Numbered from the stretch's first letter, positions 45,046-56,310 are shown. The stretch is DNA of 64,000 bases from Melitaea cinxia (GCF_905220565.1 NC_059394.1:1381501-1445500); one strand, 5' to 3'. Program-made: numbers and translations. Notes: generated by a model not told the origin, from the sequence alone.

Positions 45046-45275
45046 TTTCCTACTTCGGGAATACGTATATTCTCAACTTACTTTACTCTATTCTTTTTAA
45101 TCCTGTTGTACCTGCTTATCTAAAACGACGATTTAAATTTCTTAGTGATTCCAATGAACGCAGTTTTCGTTCTGAGGAAAGCTTACTTCTTGAATTTCCC
45201 TCTCACTCCTCTTTCGTTTATACTAAATCTTTCACTGTTCAAGCTTGTCGACTTAGGAATTCTATAGACGTGTAA
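45024..45275 (+). pseudogene. LINE reverse transcriptase C-terminal fragment
   Basis: One frame reads LNLLYSILFNPVVPAYLKRR, then FLSDSNERSFRSEESLLLEF, then YTKSFTVQACRLRNSIDV and a stop at 45273-45275. The pattern P.YL..RF..L......R......LL.P.......Y..SF.V...RL.NS is the usual C-terminal tail of insect non-LTR retrotransposon ORF2. The upstream RT domain is missing, and a repeat L begins 16 bp after the stop. Confidence 0.65.
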
Positions 45276-45290
45276 AATCGGTTTCTATTT

Positions 45291-45847
45291 TTAACCGACT
45301 TCCAAAAAAGGAGGAAGCTCTCAATTTAACTGTATTTTTTATGTATGTTACTTCAGAACTTTTGACTGAGTGGACCGATTTCTACAATTTTTTTTTAATC
45401 GGAAGGTGGTGTGTGTCATTTGGTCTCACTTGAGTTTATTTGAGATCTAACAACAACTTTTCGAGTAATATAAATAATACGTTTTTACTTGACTATTTTC
45501 GTCGACCTACGTTGTATTATACCGCATAACTTTTTACTAGGTGTACCGATTTTGATGATTTTAAATTTAATCGAAAGCTGATGTTTATCGTGTAGTCATA
45601 TTTAAATTACATCGAGATCTGATAACAAGTTTTTGAGTAATCTTTGACAACGCGTATTTACTTAACTATATTGTCGTCTCACTTTGTTGTATTACATGTC
45701 GATGTAATTGAAGTCGGCTTTTTTTCCTTTGCGTACAAGTCGAACTCGGTCCACCCACTCAAAAGTTCTGAAGTAACATATATACAAAAAAAAAAAAGAA
45801 AAATACAGTCGAATTAAGAACCTCCTCCTTTTTTGGAAGTCGGTTAA
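45291..45847 (+). mobile_element. modular repeat L, plus copy followed by a reversed fragment
   Basis: TTTTTAACCGACTTCCAAAA at the start and TGTAATTGAAGTCGGCTTTT near 45715, then a reversed end piece GAACCTCCTCCTTTTTTGGA with TCGGTTAA at 45847. The two lie head to head. Confidence 0.7.
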
Positions 45848-47544
45848 AAATCAATCTGATACGTATTATTATTTTCTGTTGGTGTTCAATAAAGTGTATT
45901 GTTATGTTATGTCATGTTAATCAACCACTCTTTAAAAAAATTCAATCGATTACGTAATTTGCCTAACTAAAAAAATATAAATAAAATAATAATTGAAAAA
46001 GTCGCCTTCATGATTTTTGTAAGTGTACAGTACATAATGTTTGAAATTGGTGTGATTTATTTAGCTATCTTTGTGTAATTATTGAATTTTTATCTTGTTC
46101 CAGCTGTTTCAATTGACTTTCTCATAGTTGTTCTTCACGCAGGCGGCTTTTCTTGTTTTTTTTTTTTAATTATAATATTATTTTTAACCATTGTTATATC
46201 GCCGCAATTATATGTTAATTAATATATATATAACCTATACCTATGTATTAATAACTGCGACAAACATGAGACATTACAAATTATATAGGTACTAAGGCAA
46301 GCATTTTATACTGTGTATGTACTACATTACATATATATACTATACTTACACTTATACTATGTACTACATGTATACACTATAATTATGTATGTATTTCATT
46401 ACCCATTCTTACACACACCTCAACCATGTAATTACATACCTAATTCATAAATAAAGTACCTAGGTATTTCGATAATTACCCACAAAAATATAGACATGTA
46501 TCAAGTCACAAAGAGTATCCAAGTCAAAATAATAAAACATAATAATAAGTAGTTTACGAAATTCAATAATAGTAAGCCGAGTCACAGCAATACGATGCAG
46601 AACAAATTCAATAAAACAAACCAAATTCAGAAAAATAGCACTATGCGCTATATGTACTCGTAGTCAATCACAAACGAAAGATGCGAATACTAAAATATCG
46701 TCAACAATTAATAGCTGAATAGCCGGCGCACGCACACTAACAACACGACAGTCACACATAGAAAAAACGGGGCGGAGATGGCGCGGGGCGCGGTAGCGGC
46801 ATGCAGCGCGACAGAAACATTTTATTCAAATACCTATTTTTGAAAAGTCTCTTCGGTACCCTTTCCTCTTAATTTGGTTTAGTTTTTTGCTTGCTGTGTT
46901 TGTTACTTTAATCTCTAACTTAATTTTAATGAATTGTCGTTATATCAAATATAAAGATGTTCTGTAAAAATATGAAACAGGTATTACATGTTATGGCTCT
47001 TTATATACGATTCAAACAGACACGAACGCGGACAGCGAAGTCCTATTACACAGGTTGAGGGTTTGTGAAATTGTAAAATGGAATTAATAAATGCAAATAG
47101 GTTAAAAAAATTATACCGTTATAAAAAAATTAGAATTAGAATTGTAATTAAATAAGAAAAATTTTGAATTAGAATTATAAAAAAAAAAACATAATAAATG
47201 AAATTTGTTATTTAAATTTCGTATTTATTCTTTACATGTCAATCAAATTTCATCGGCGGCTCAAATCTCTTAACCCAAATACGTTGTTTATACATATCGT
47301 CACGCGTCTGCGAGAAATATGCGCTGTCACGTAACCGGAGACGATGGGATGATGCACGTCCTTGTGTATTTACATTTATTTATTATACGGAAATATACGT
47401 GTCATGTTAGTTCTTTTGAATATATTTAATTACGGTAATCTAGAGAGGAACCGGGAACGGGACGTTTCCATACGCTTGTCCACTGACTTCCAACAGAACT
47501 TTGGAAATTACGCATTTTCAAGCCCCCCTGCGAGGTAAAGTTAG

Positions 47545-48005
47545 TGTAAAAAATGGAGGAGATTCTCAATTCGACTGTATTTTTTTTATGTATATTACAT
47601 CAGAACTTTTTACTGGGTGCACCGATTTGGATGTTTTTTTTTTTTTTGGAAGGCGATGTTTGTTATGAGGTTTAACTTAAATTAAATTGAGATCTGACTA
47701 GTACTTTCTGAGTTATCGCTATTAATGCATATTTACTTGACTATTTTTTCGTCGACCTACGTATGTATATATTATGCCTCATAATATTTTTACTGGGTGT
47801 ACCGATTTCGATGATTCTCATTTTAATCGAAAGCTGATGCTTGTCTTGTAGTCTAATTTAAATTTGATCATTATTTGACAAGTGATTTTTGAGTTTTCAC
47901 TAATAATCCGCATTTATTTGACTATTGTTTTGTCTAACAACGTTGTATTATACTGGTCCTTGTAATTGAATCCGGTCTTTTTTCGTTTGCAAGCAAACAC
48001 AATTA
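47545..48005 (+). mobile_element. modular repeat L
   Basis: AAAAATGGAGGAGATTCTCA, two modules with ACTGGGTGCACCGATTTGGA and ACTGGGTGTACCGATTTCGA, and 3' GTTTGCAAGCAAACACAATTA (in two parts). Confidence 0.7.
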
Positions 48006-48537
48006 TGTTTACGATAAGACCGCTTGCTATACCTAGTCACAACACGGATTTCATTACGGAGCCGGGAAAAAGAGAAGGCGTTTTACAGATGCATTTCCAC
48101 AGACTTCCGAAAAGTAATGTATGAAAGCGGATATTTAAATTAAGGAACAAACGGAAATTTTAATAATTGTACTATAGATATATTGATTTGATTTGAAAGT
48201 ATTAGTAATAGATTTGAATGTATAAAGTTGAGCTTATCTGTATTTTTCTTCTGGTTCACCTGTAACTAAACAATTACAGAAATTAAAGGAAAAAATTAGA
48301 ACTATAAATAGAATTCAAGAGATAATTTACAAAATAAATTAAAAACTCTGAATTTAAACTTTTGAACAAAGGTTTTCACATGCTTTTACTTAGTACCTAA
48401 TCATTAAATTAATTTCAAAGTCTAATGTAATCGAAACTTCTAAAAAAATGTTTATTTATATTTCTTAACAGCCAATGTCTATGACTTTAGCTTGCTTATA
48501 CATTATATGTGCATAATCACCAAAAAAAAAACAAAAA

Positions 48538-48565
48538 TAATAATAATAATAATAATAATAATAAT
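48538..48565 (+). repeat. (TAA)n microsatellite
   Basis: About nine TAA units following an A-run. Confidence 0.9.
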
Positions 48566-48609
48566 CACCATGTATTTAATATACAGAGAACCTTATTAAT
48601 ATGAGGATC

Positions 48610-48780
48610 AATAATTGTGTTTGCTGGCAAACGAAAAAAAAATCGACTTCAATTACATCGATAACTAATACAACGTAAGTAGACGAAATAATTGTGTTTG
48701 CTCGCAAACGAAAAAAAAACCGACTTCAATTACATCGAAGAGTAATACAACGTAGATCGACGAAAAAATAGTAATACTTT
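48610..48780 (-). mobile_element. two terminal fragments of repeat L in tandem
   Basis: ATAATTGTGTTTGCTGGCAA at 48610 and ATAATTGTGTTTGCTCGCAA near 48687, each followed by CGACTTCAATTACATCGA. Confidence 0.7.
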
Positions 48781-49015
48781 GTTCGTATTCCATATAACGC
48801 GACATTATAAAATTGTAGAATTATATAATGTTCTACTGTTATTTCTAACATTTTGTTAGCGATTGTAGGCAGAAATTTCATAAAAGGCCCGTCGTCGATT
48901 CGCGCGAAGCGCTGACATCGCTTATTACGGCGGGTTTTTTAGTTGAAGCGGATTTATATTGAATTACGGTTTATGTCTTTTTTATTAAAAATATGTAATG
49001 TTCATGTTTTCACAC

Positions 49016-49220
49016 AACTCCGATGCACAACTGGAGTTTACCCCTTCAGATCAACTGTCTAAATAGGCACAAAAAGGCTTACTAGTCTAAGAAATATATT
49101 ATTACTATATCAAATTGTAAATAAATGAATGCAATAACGCCATCTATCGGAACCTAATTGCGTTATTAGAAAACGTCTGAACGCCATCTCTAACAAGGTC
49201 ATTCGTTCAGTAGATTTTAC
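49016..49220 (-). mobile_element. dispersed repeat F, copy 2
   Basis: CAACTGGAGTTTACCCCTTC, AGGCTTACTAGTCTAAGAAA and ACGCCATCTATCGGAACC, the inverted relative of 32071-32262. Confidence 0.55.
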
Positions 49221-49256
49221 TGTTCAATTTTTTCATTCCGGGGCCATAAATGAAAA

Positions 49257-50295
49257 TCGATTCTTAAGGAGAAAACTCCAAAAACAGTCAAGTAAATACG
49301 CCATATCAGATATAGCTCAAAAAGTTCGAGTCAAATCTCAATTATATTTAAATGGGACCACATGACAAGCACCACCTATCGATTAAAAAAAGAATCATCG
49401 ATATCGGTCCACCCAGTAAAATAGTAATGAGGTTAATATAACGTTGGTCGACGTAAAATAGCCAAGTAAATACCCAGTATTAGCGATAACTCAAAAATTA
49501 AAAGCTTAAATATATTTATAACGAATAAACTGCTACTCTCTACTCTAGTGGAATATTGTAATTTGATCGATAGTGAACGAAGTAATTTCATTACATTTTG
49601 ATAGATGGCGTTGTGGCAAAGTATTGAACATGACCACAGTCGTCTTAACATCGTCATGTAAATACGTGTCATCAAAGATTACTCAAAAATTGCTCATTAT
49701 ATCTCAATCATATTTAAAACGGACGACATGACAAGTATTAGCTTTTGATTTATACAAAAAAGATCAAAATCAGTGCACCCAGTAAAAAGATATAACGTAT
49801 AATACAACGTAGGGTGACGAAAATAATGTCAAGTAAATACGCGTTATCAAAGATTAATCAAAAAGTAGTTATCAGATCTCGATAAAATTTATATGTGACC
49901 ACATGATAAACATCAGCTTTCGATTAAAGTAAAAATTATCAAAATCGATACACCCAGTAAAAAGTTATTGCGGATTTTCAAGAGTTTCTCTCGATTTCTC
50001 TGGGATCCCATCATCAGATCCTGGTTTCCTTATCATGGTACCAAACTAGGGATATCCCCTTTCCAACAAAAAAAGAATTATCAAAATCGGTACACCCAGT
50101 AGAAAGTTATGTGGTATAATACAACGTAGGTCGACGAAAAAAGCGTCAAGTAAAAACGCATTATTAGATATAATTCGAAAAGTAGTTGTTAGATCTCAAA
50201 TAAATTTAAATGGGACCAATCGGCACACACCACCTTTCGATTAAAACAAAATTTGTCGAAATCGGTCTACCTGGTCAAAAGTTCTGATGTAACAT

Positions 50296-50352
<57 letters not shown>

Positions 50353-50393
50353 GTCGAATTGAGAACCTCCTCCTTTTTTGGAAGTCGGTTAAA
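49257..50393 (-). mobile_element. compound of modular repeat L copies
   Basis: Successive reversed modules (CGGTCCACCCAGTAAAATAG, TCAGTGCACCCAGTAAAAAG, TCGATACACCCAGTAAAAAG, TCGGTACACCCAGTAGAAAG) end with CCTCCTCCTTTTTTGGAAGT at about 50366 and GGTTAA. More modules than a single element contains, so copies are nested or tandem. Confidence 0.65.
50300..50348 (+). repeat. poly-A run of about 49 bases inside repeat L
   Basis: An expanded homopolymer at the place where other L copies have 8-12 A. The ORF across it (poly-Lys) is an artefact; length may also reflect sequencing error. Confidence 0.95.
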
Positions 50394-50765
50394 AAAAGCC
50401 AAGTAAATCCAACCAAGTACTCCAAAACTTGTAATCAGATCTCGATGAAATTAAATAAATAATAATTAAATATGACCACATGATAAACATCGGCTTTCGA
50501 TTAAATTAAAATTCATCTAAATCCGTACACCCAGTAAAAAGTTATGCGGATTTTCGAGAGTTTCCCTCGATTTCTCGGGGATCCCATCATTAGATCCTGG
50601 TTTCCTTATCATGGTACCACACTTAGGATATCTCCTTTCCAACTAAAAGGAATTATCAAAATCTGTTCATAAACGACGAAGTTATCCCCAAACATACATT
50701 AATATATATATACACATACATGCGGTCGAAATTAGGAACCTCCTACTTTTTTGAAGTCGGTTTAA
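50394..50765 (-). mobile_element. modular repeat L, 3' modules
   Basis: AAGCCAAGTAAATCCAACCA, CCGTACACCCAGTAAAAAGT, GGGATCCCATCATTAGATCC, ending CTCCTACTTTTTTGAAGTCG. Confidence 0.65.
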
Positions 50766-51109
50766 ACATAGATTTAGTCTACTTTCTTTGAAAATCGTAT
50801 ACACTTGTAGTTGGTTGAAGCTGCATGGCTTGTCTAGTTCCATTTATGATTGTTACATATAGGTCTGTTTTTCTGTGCTATAATAGAAATAGAAGTATTT
50901 CTGCTTTCTCAGTTTCTAAGAACCTACACTTGTTAGAAAGATGAGACTCATATATACAATCCGGTTAAAAGTAAAAAAGTTGATCATTGAGTTTTCTCAT
51001 TTAACTCAAATTACGGTTCTAGATATATAACGTGTTTTATTTAAACAACTGATAATAGTCCACTTACGTAAATCAAAATTTAATGTTTAGCCTTAGTTGT
51101 GTCAGATAT

Positions 51110-51154
51110 AATAACAATAAACACTCTGTAATGTACAGAGTGTTTATTGTTATT
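51110..51154. repeat. 45-nt perfect palindrome (21-bp arms, 3-nt centre)
   Basis: Arm AATAACAATAAACACTCTG plus TA, centre ATG, and an exact complementary arm. The decamer CTGTAATGTA recurs directly after it (51155), suggesting a copying error in replication. Not part of any repeat recognised in this window. Confidence 0.9.
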
Positions 51155-51719
51155 CTGTAATGTATGTTTTTTTGAAATAGATAATCTGTACCAAACAAGA
51201 ATCGAAAACACTTCCGTAGGCTTCCAATTCCAAAGGATGTCGATTCCTAGAATAGTTTTAACAAAAATCTTATTATATAAGTTCAATGTATGACATTGAA
51301 GTCTTTTATATACAGTTATGAAATATAATGATTGTTAAGATGCTTATCATAAAATTTTCAGCTGACCGTGAAACCTTTTCGGTCTAACAACGCCTTCGAA
51401 CGTAGAGTTTATTGACCGCTAAATCACGTCTAGGGTTAAATATTTATCTAGAACATTTTTTACCTAATAATATACAATTAGAAACATTTAGCGGTAGTTA
51501 AAAGCTAATTAATGAAACTGTTTTCGGTATTTCATTTACCGCAAACTTCATATTCTAGTACCGTTTTATTATTATACATAAAAGTGAATATTATTATTGT
51601 TTCTGCAAATAAGTTGTACAATAAAATGATTATTTAAAACAGACGATCTTAACGCATATAAAAATACCAATTAAAAATTTAGACTAGATTTAGCATTTAT
51701 TTACTATTTAGGTCATTAC

Positions 51720-52146
51720 AATAATTGTGTTTGCTGGCAAACGAAGAAAAATCGACTTCAATTACATCGAAATTAATACAACGTAGGTAGACGAAAAAAT
51801 AGTCAAGTAAATATTACTCCAAAAGTTGTAATCAGATCTCGATGAAATTTAAATGTGACCACATGATAAACATCGGCTTTCGATTAAATTAAAAATCATC
51901 AACATCGGTACACCCAGTAAAAAGTTATTCGGATTGTCGAGGGTTTCTCCCGATTTTTCTAGGATTTGATCATCAGATCCTGATTTCCCTATCATGATAC
52001 CGCATTTAGGATGTCCCATTTCCAACAAAAAAGAATTATCAAAATCGGTTCATAAACGACGAAGTTATCCCTGAACATACATAAAAAGAAAATATATATA
52101 TACGGTCGAATTGAGTAACCTCCTCCTTTTTTGAAGTCGGTTAAAA
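51720..52146 (-). mobile_element. modular repeat L flanked by duplicated host DNA
   Basis: From ATAATTGTGTTTGCTGGCAA to AACCTCCTCCTTTTTTGAAG and TCGGTTAA. Its flanks 51616-51709 and 52157-52230 share a 26-bp and a 29-bp identical block. Confidence 0.75.
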
Positions 52147-52705
52147 AAGTAAAACAGTACAATAAAATGATTATTTAAAACATAACAGTAACGAAAAATC
52201 GAGACTAGATTTAGCATTTATTTACTATTTCTGTTACTTAATAGTTATTACAAAAAGGGCTTTTAATATTACAAAAAAAAAACAAGTGATGATGAATTCG
52301 CTAATGTCACGTAGGACAGAAAAGACATGAAGGAGGTTGATTGGTGTGGTCGAGGTTACAACCTCAATAGAATTTTGATGACCATAGAAATAGTAGGTGT
52401 ATTACGGCTAATCCATGTCGATTCGCCATTGTTACTTTGACAATGTTGTCGTATGTAATAATTGTAACAAAATGGAAATTTGAGTTTCGTTTTTTGTTTA
52501 ATTGTTTGCTTTCAGAATATGCTCGTAGGTAAGTTTAATTAATTATTCTTGTATTAAAATATATTAGAATATGGCTATTAATTTGATATATTTAAATAAA
52601 CAAAGTACCCATAGCAAAATGTAATCTTTTCAGACGTTAATGCTACAAAAAAAAAAAAAAAATTAACTTAAAATCATAAACGGAAAAAACAGAGATTTTA
52701 TACTT

Positions 52706-52905
52706 ATATTAGAAAGCTAAAAACGAGTGTTTGTTTGTTTGCTTGAACGCGATACTCTCAGGAACTACAGGTTCGACTCGAAAAATTCTTTCAGTGTTAG
52801 ATAGCCCTTTTTTAGAGAAAAGCTATATGTTATATATCATTACGTTAAGATCAATAGGAGCGGAGCACCAATGAAGAATGTTTTTAAATCGGGGTGTTTT
52901 TTTCC
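52706..52905 (+). mobile_element. Helitron family E, 5' half
   Basis: GTTTGTTTGTTTGCTTGAAC, box CTCAGGAACTACAGGTTCGA, TTCTTTCAGTGTTAGATAGC and AGGAGCGGAGCACCAATG. No 3' terminus. Confidence 0.6.
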
Positions 52906-53989
52906 AAGTAACTATTCTTATTATTTCTTTCTATTTTTATATAAAGAAGAAGAAGAACATAAGCACATATACATATTAGATTAAATTAGTCTGTTACAAA
53001 ATAGAACAATGCGAGTAGCCGACGTACGTGCCAGTCTATTTCAAAACGTCCTGTCAGCTGTCCGTCACATGTGAAATATTAATTGCTCCGGAAATATTTT
53101 TGAACGGGAAGCCTACCGATAGGTCATCGGAATTGATTTGTTAAAACGCCGCCACTAACGGAACTGCAAGCAATCGTTGAATCGCCTTGCAATCGTTCAA
53201 ATATTGTATTCCTATCGCCAATTGTCATTTTGAAATTTGTTTTTAGGTCGAAATATTTTACTTCAATCTGTGGTATAATAATTTTATTAGATAGATTTAA
53301 TAACGAAAGGTTGAAAATGAAAACTTTAGGAAAATATTTGTTTTTCTATTTTTAACTCGACTGGGTTAACATCTCGAATTTTATAACAACAATATTATTC
53401 CACGTAACTCTTATTTAGCCTTTTATAATAATATCTCTAGTATTTTTGTGGTGTCAATTACAAAATAAAGACGTACTATAACAGCCTTATTACAAAAAAC
53501 TTTTACAGACCACCTCTGTGAGGACAAAGTATTAGAAATCCATAATAACATAATCCTAAAAAATTATTCTTTAAAATGATTATTATAATTGGGTTACAGT
53601 ACCGACAGGCAAATTTACGTTACATGCACAAAAAAAGATTGTGCTTGACAGACACAGCACAGAGACAGAGCAATGGCATCTTCAGGATGATTGCTTCACG
53701 CACGGATTGTCCGATCCAACGTGGGTCGATGTGCGTAGTAATAGGGAAAAAGTGACTTCTTGTTCTTTTATTTATTCGACATTGCATTGTATGCTTTGAA
53801 TTAATTTTTGAATGTATTAATAATTTTTTTTTGTTTTGTTTAATTAATTATTTAATTTAATAGCTTGACTTTGCTTGTTATTGGCATTACTAAATTATTG
53901 GCATGAATTTTATTAATATATAATCGGTTATGAATATTGTATATGTATTTGTTTTTTTTCTGTGTCTTCATTAATTATTTTTGTATATG

Positions 53990-54042
53990 GCTATTTGATT
54001 GTATGGACTTTGTCTGAAATAAAATTATTATTATTATTTAGA
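53990..54042 (+). repeat. LINE-like 3' tail with (ATT)n
   Basis: ATTGTATGGACTTTGTCTGA and AATAAAATTATTATTATTAT: a polyadenylation signal directly followed by a short microsatellite. Confidence 0.4.
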
Positions 54043-54049
54043 TCACACC

Positions 54050-54375
54050 AAAGAAGTAAAACTTACGACACATATATCTCTTTCTATCTGCACTAACTTA
54101 CATCTCTCTCAAGTCCCATTCGCCTCGCCCAATCACACTTTTTATAACGCTCTCGTCACACTTAATGAAACACTTTTTTCGGATTTTATCGCGGTTTATT
54201 ATTAACTTTTGATTCCCGACGACAAAAGTATCCGAAACGTCCGGGAATTAAAAGTTAATAATAAACCGCGATAAAATCCGAAAAAAGTGTTTCATTAAAT
54301 GAGTAAAGCTCTCGTCACACATTCACCAGCTTACTACCCAAGTCAAGCGTGCTTAAAGAAGTTTTACTTCAAAAA
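54050..54375 (+). mobile_element. dispersed repeat H interrupted by a palindromic insertion
   Basis: CTCTTTCTATCTGCACTAAC, CAATCACACTTTTTATAACG, then after the insertion CTCTCGTCACACATTCACCA and AAGCGTGCTTAAAGAAGTTT. Compare the uninterrupted copy at 8270-8470. Confidence 0.65.
54162..54307. mobile_element. palindromic insertion with 57-bp arms and 13-bp target duplication
   Basis: Arms 54162-54218 and 54242-54298 are inverted with one mismatch; loop contains CCGAAACGTCC; a 9-nt tail ATGAGTAAA follows. GCTCTCGTCACAC flanks both sides (54149-54161, 54308-54320) and is single in the sister host copies. Confidence 0.8.
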
Positions 54376-55387
54376 CTTACTACGATTATCTACTTCTTTT
54401 TGTATTAATATCAAAACTATATTGACCTTGCATGTTTTTGCTGGTATTTGACAACTTGCGATCGGAAAATTAGCGATAGCGATGGTTATCAACAATCACG
54501 GCGCGGAGCTGAACGCAATTCTATTGTAGGAATGTCAATCTATAGAATGCATAATTTATTGACTTTTAGATGGAAGCCAGCTCAATTTTATACAGTAGTG
54601 AATACGAAAGGACACGTTCTGGTATTGTAACTAGTAATAAATGGACAAATCCAAAAGTAAATACGTTATATTTATAATAAGATATTCAGATGATTTTAAA
54701 TTTTCTTTTAAGTAATTATTTATAATATTATGTAACCAACGCTGGCAATACTAGGAGTATCATATGTATGGGGTCACTAGAATGTCTCTGATGATAATTA
54801 ACGCCACACTAGTTACCCATCTCATGTAACCTCGGGGTACCTTACTCAATACAGGAACATATTATGTTGATTTTTGGGAGTATACAATCCAATTAGGTTT
54901 AGCAACAATTATGTTTAAAAACTTTTATGCCTTTACTGTAATAAATACATATAACCGAACTGCATCAGTAAATACGAATGCAATTTGCAAAAATACTAGT
55001 ATTTTTGAGTTATAATAAAAATCAAATTTCGTTTGAAGTCTACGAGACATAAAATTAATTGTCATTTTATTAAAGTTCTTTGATCAAAATTTCTTTTAAT
55101 CCTACTGTGGTAAGCAACCGTTCAGCCTCTCTGATGATTAGCGGATAGCCTATGGACAACTCCAACAGAGACCTACCAGACCTACCCCCATCCCTCCTCA
55201 GGAACTCTGGGTACGTTATTCACCACAGGACCTCAACACTACTTGAGAGCAATGCTATTTGGGTGTAAAGTCGAGGTTCTTTCCCAGTCGGGATTCTTCA
55301 AATTTTGAGGGAAATATTCTTTGCTGTCCTGTCTCAACATCAACATAAACAATAATGTATGTATATTATTTTAATATTTGTCCGCAG

Positions 55388-55481
55388 GTATGGTGGTGAA
55401 TGGCTTCGTGAACGTGGTGATCACAACCATAGAGAGGAGGTTCGGTCTACGGTCGATGCAGACTGGAGTTATAGCTGGCGG
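55388..55481 (+). CDS. OATP/SLCO transporter exon: TM1 end, first loop, TM2 start
   Basis: Exon with acceptor CCGCAG and donor GTAAAT; 94 nt, phase 1 in, phase 2 out. Joined to the previous exon it reads G-M-V-V-N-G-F-V-N-V-V-I-T-T-I-E-R-R-F, then GLRSMQTGVIAG. This is the strongly conserved OATP segment (NGF.N..ITT.ERR..L.S...G.I) linking TM1 to TM2. The frame of the ATG at 55390 is the coding one; a longer open frame that overlaps it starting at 55359 is a shadow. The Gly codon at the end is split GG/G across the next intron. The 624-bp intron that follows carries a truncated SINE. Confidence 0.95.
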
Positions 55482-56105
55482 GTAAATGTTTACACATGTT
55501 ACCTTTTTGTTCAATACAATAATGGAATCATAGTTCTTTCTTTCATTTTGTAAATTACAAAAAGTGTAGGTACTTGACTCGAGTGACGCAGTAAAGTTAC
55601 GAGTATTCTCGTGACTGTACTTACGAAATCCCTACTAAAGTCATGTCAGTAAAATAGTTGGAATACTATTATTGTACTAGTGACGACCAATCTCATTATT
55701 CAATCTATTTTCATCACTTCATGACGACTGTGTGTTGACCATAGTCAGTATACGCTGGGCAGGCGGGTTGGTGACTGCAGGGCTGGTTTTGTCGCACCGA
55801 AGACGCTGCTGCTGAGTATTTCAAAGCCAGCAGTTGGACGGTTGTCCCGCCATCGGTCGGCTTTTTAAGTTCCAAGGTGGTAGCAGAACTGTGTTATACC
55901 TTAGTCACCTCTTACGACACCCAGGAGAAGGAAGGGGTGACTATATACTGCTGTAACCACACAGTTTATCAACTTATCTTACTGATGATCAATTTTTGAC
56001 ATAAATCGTTCAACATTCCTATAAAAATGCTAGCCTTATCCTAAGGATAGATTACTAAGACCCACCTTTAGTTCACCATTAACATCCAGTACTCTTATCC
56101 ATCAG
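55482..56105 (+). other. short OATP intron (624 bp) containing a truncated SINE
   Basis: GT...AG intron. About 245 bp (55725-55970) is a degraded SINE; the remainder is AT-rich and featureless. Confidence 0.85.
55725..55970 (-). mobile_element. SINE-like repeat G, truncated and diverged
   Basis: TACGCTGGGCAGGCGGGTTG, CTGGTTTTGTCGCACCGAAG, CACCTCTTACGACACCCAGG. Shortened in the middle; within the small intron. Confidence 0.65.
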
Positions 56106-56310
56106 GTATGACATGGCTTCCTTCGCCTGCCTCGCTCCAGTCACATACCTCGGAGGTAGAAGCAGTTCCTCCAAACCCAGGTGGTTGGGGTGGGGGGTGC
56201 TGCTCATGGGATTGGGGTCTCTGCTCTTCGCGTTGCCACACTTTGTCGTCCCGCCGTACAAAGTGGCGGGAGAGGAAACGGATGACCTCTGCATTGTGAA
56301 TGCAACTGTG
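56106..56310 (+). CDS. OATP/SLCO transporter exon: TM2, TM3 and glycosylated extracellular loop
   Basis: Exon with acceptor CATCAG and donor GTATGT; 205 nt, phase 2 in, phase 0 out. It encodes YDMASFACLAPVTYLGG (TM2 and the conserved loop), SKPRWLGWGVLLMG (the KPRW..G family signature), LGSLLFALPHF (TM3), then an extracellular loop with a Cys (DDLC) and an N-glycosylation sequon N-A-T. Family knowledge: SLCO4A-type OATPs share PRWLGWGVLLMG.GSL.FALPHF almost residue for residue, which is why the SLCO4A/Oatp30B-like assignment is preferred. Three other frames are open across this GC-rich exon but are shadows. No frameshift or stop is seen. Confidence 0.96.

Larger units (their letters stand above)
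16411..55387 (+). other. giant intron of the OATP gene, about 39 kb
   Basis: GT...AG intron separating two exons that join in phase inside the TM1-TM2 region. Stretches where I recognise no repeat or gene: 17139-18775, 19830-20165, 21070-21590, 22650-23278, 23420-25511, 25800-26287, 27546-28560, 31147-32070, 32263-32890, 34336-35599, 36073-36999, 37800-38165, 38356-38994, 40409-40751, 40920-41490, 42820-43620, 45846-46853, 46873-47540, 48006-48537, 50766-51109, 52243-52705, 52906-53990 and 54376-55387. They are AT-rich with homopolymer runs; short GC-richer islands at 29150-29290, 46770-46820 and 48885-48960 may be regulatory. Confidence 0.75.

Noticed and set aside
55359..55553. Plus-strand ORF starting at 55359
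   Set aside because: Wrong frame across the OATP exon at 55388-55481; the frame of the ATG at 55390 joins both neighbours in phase.
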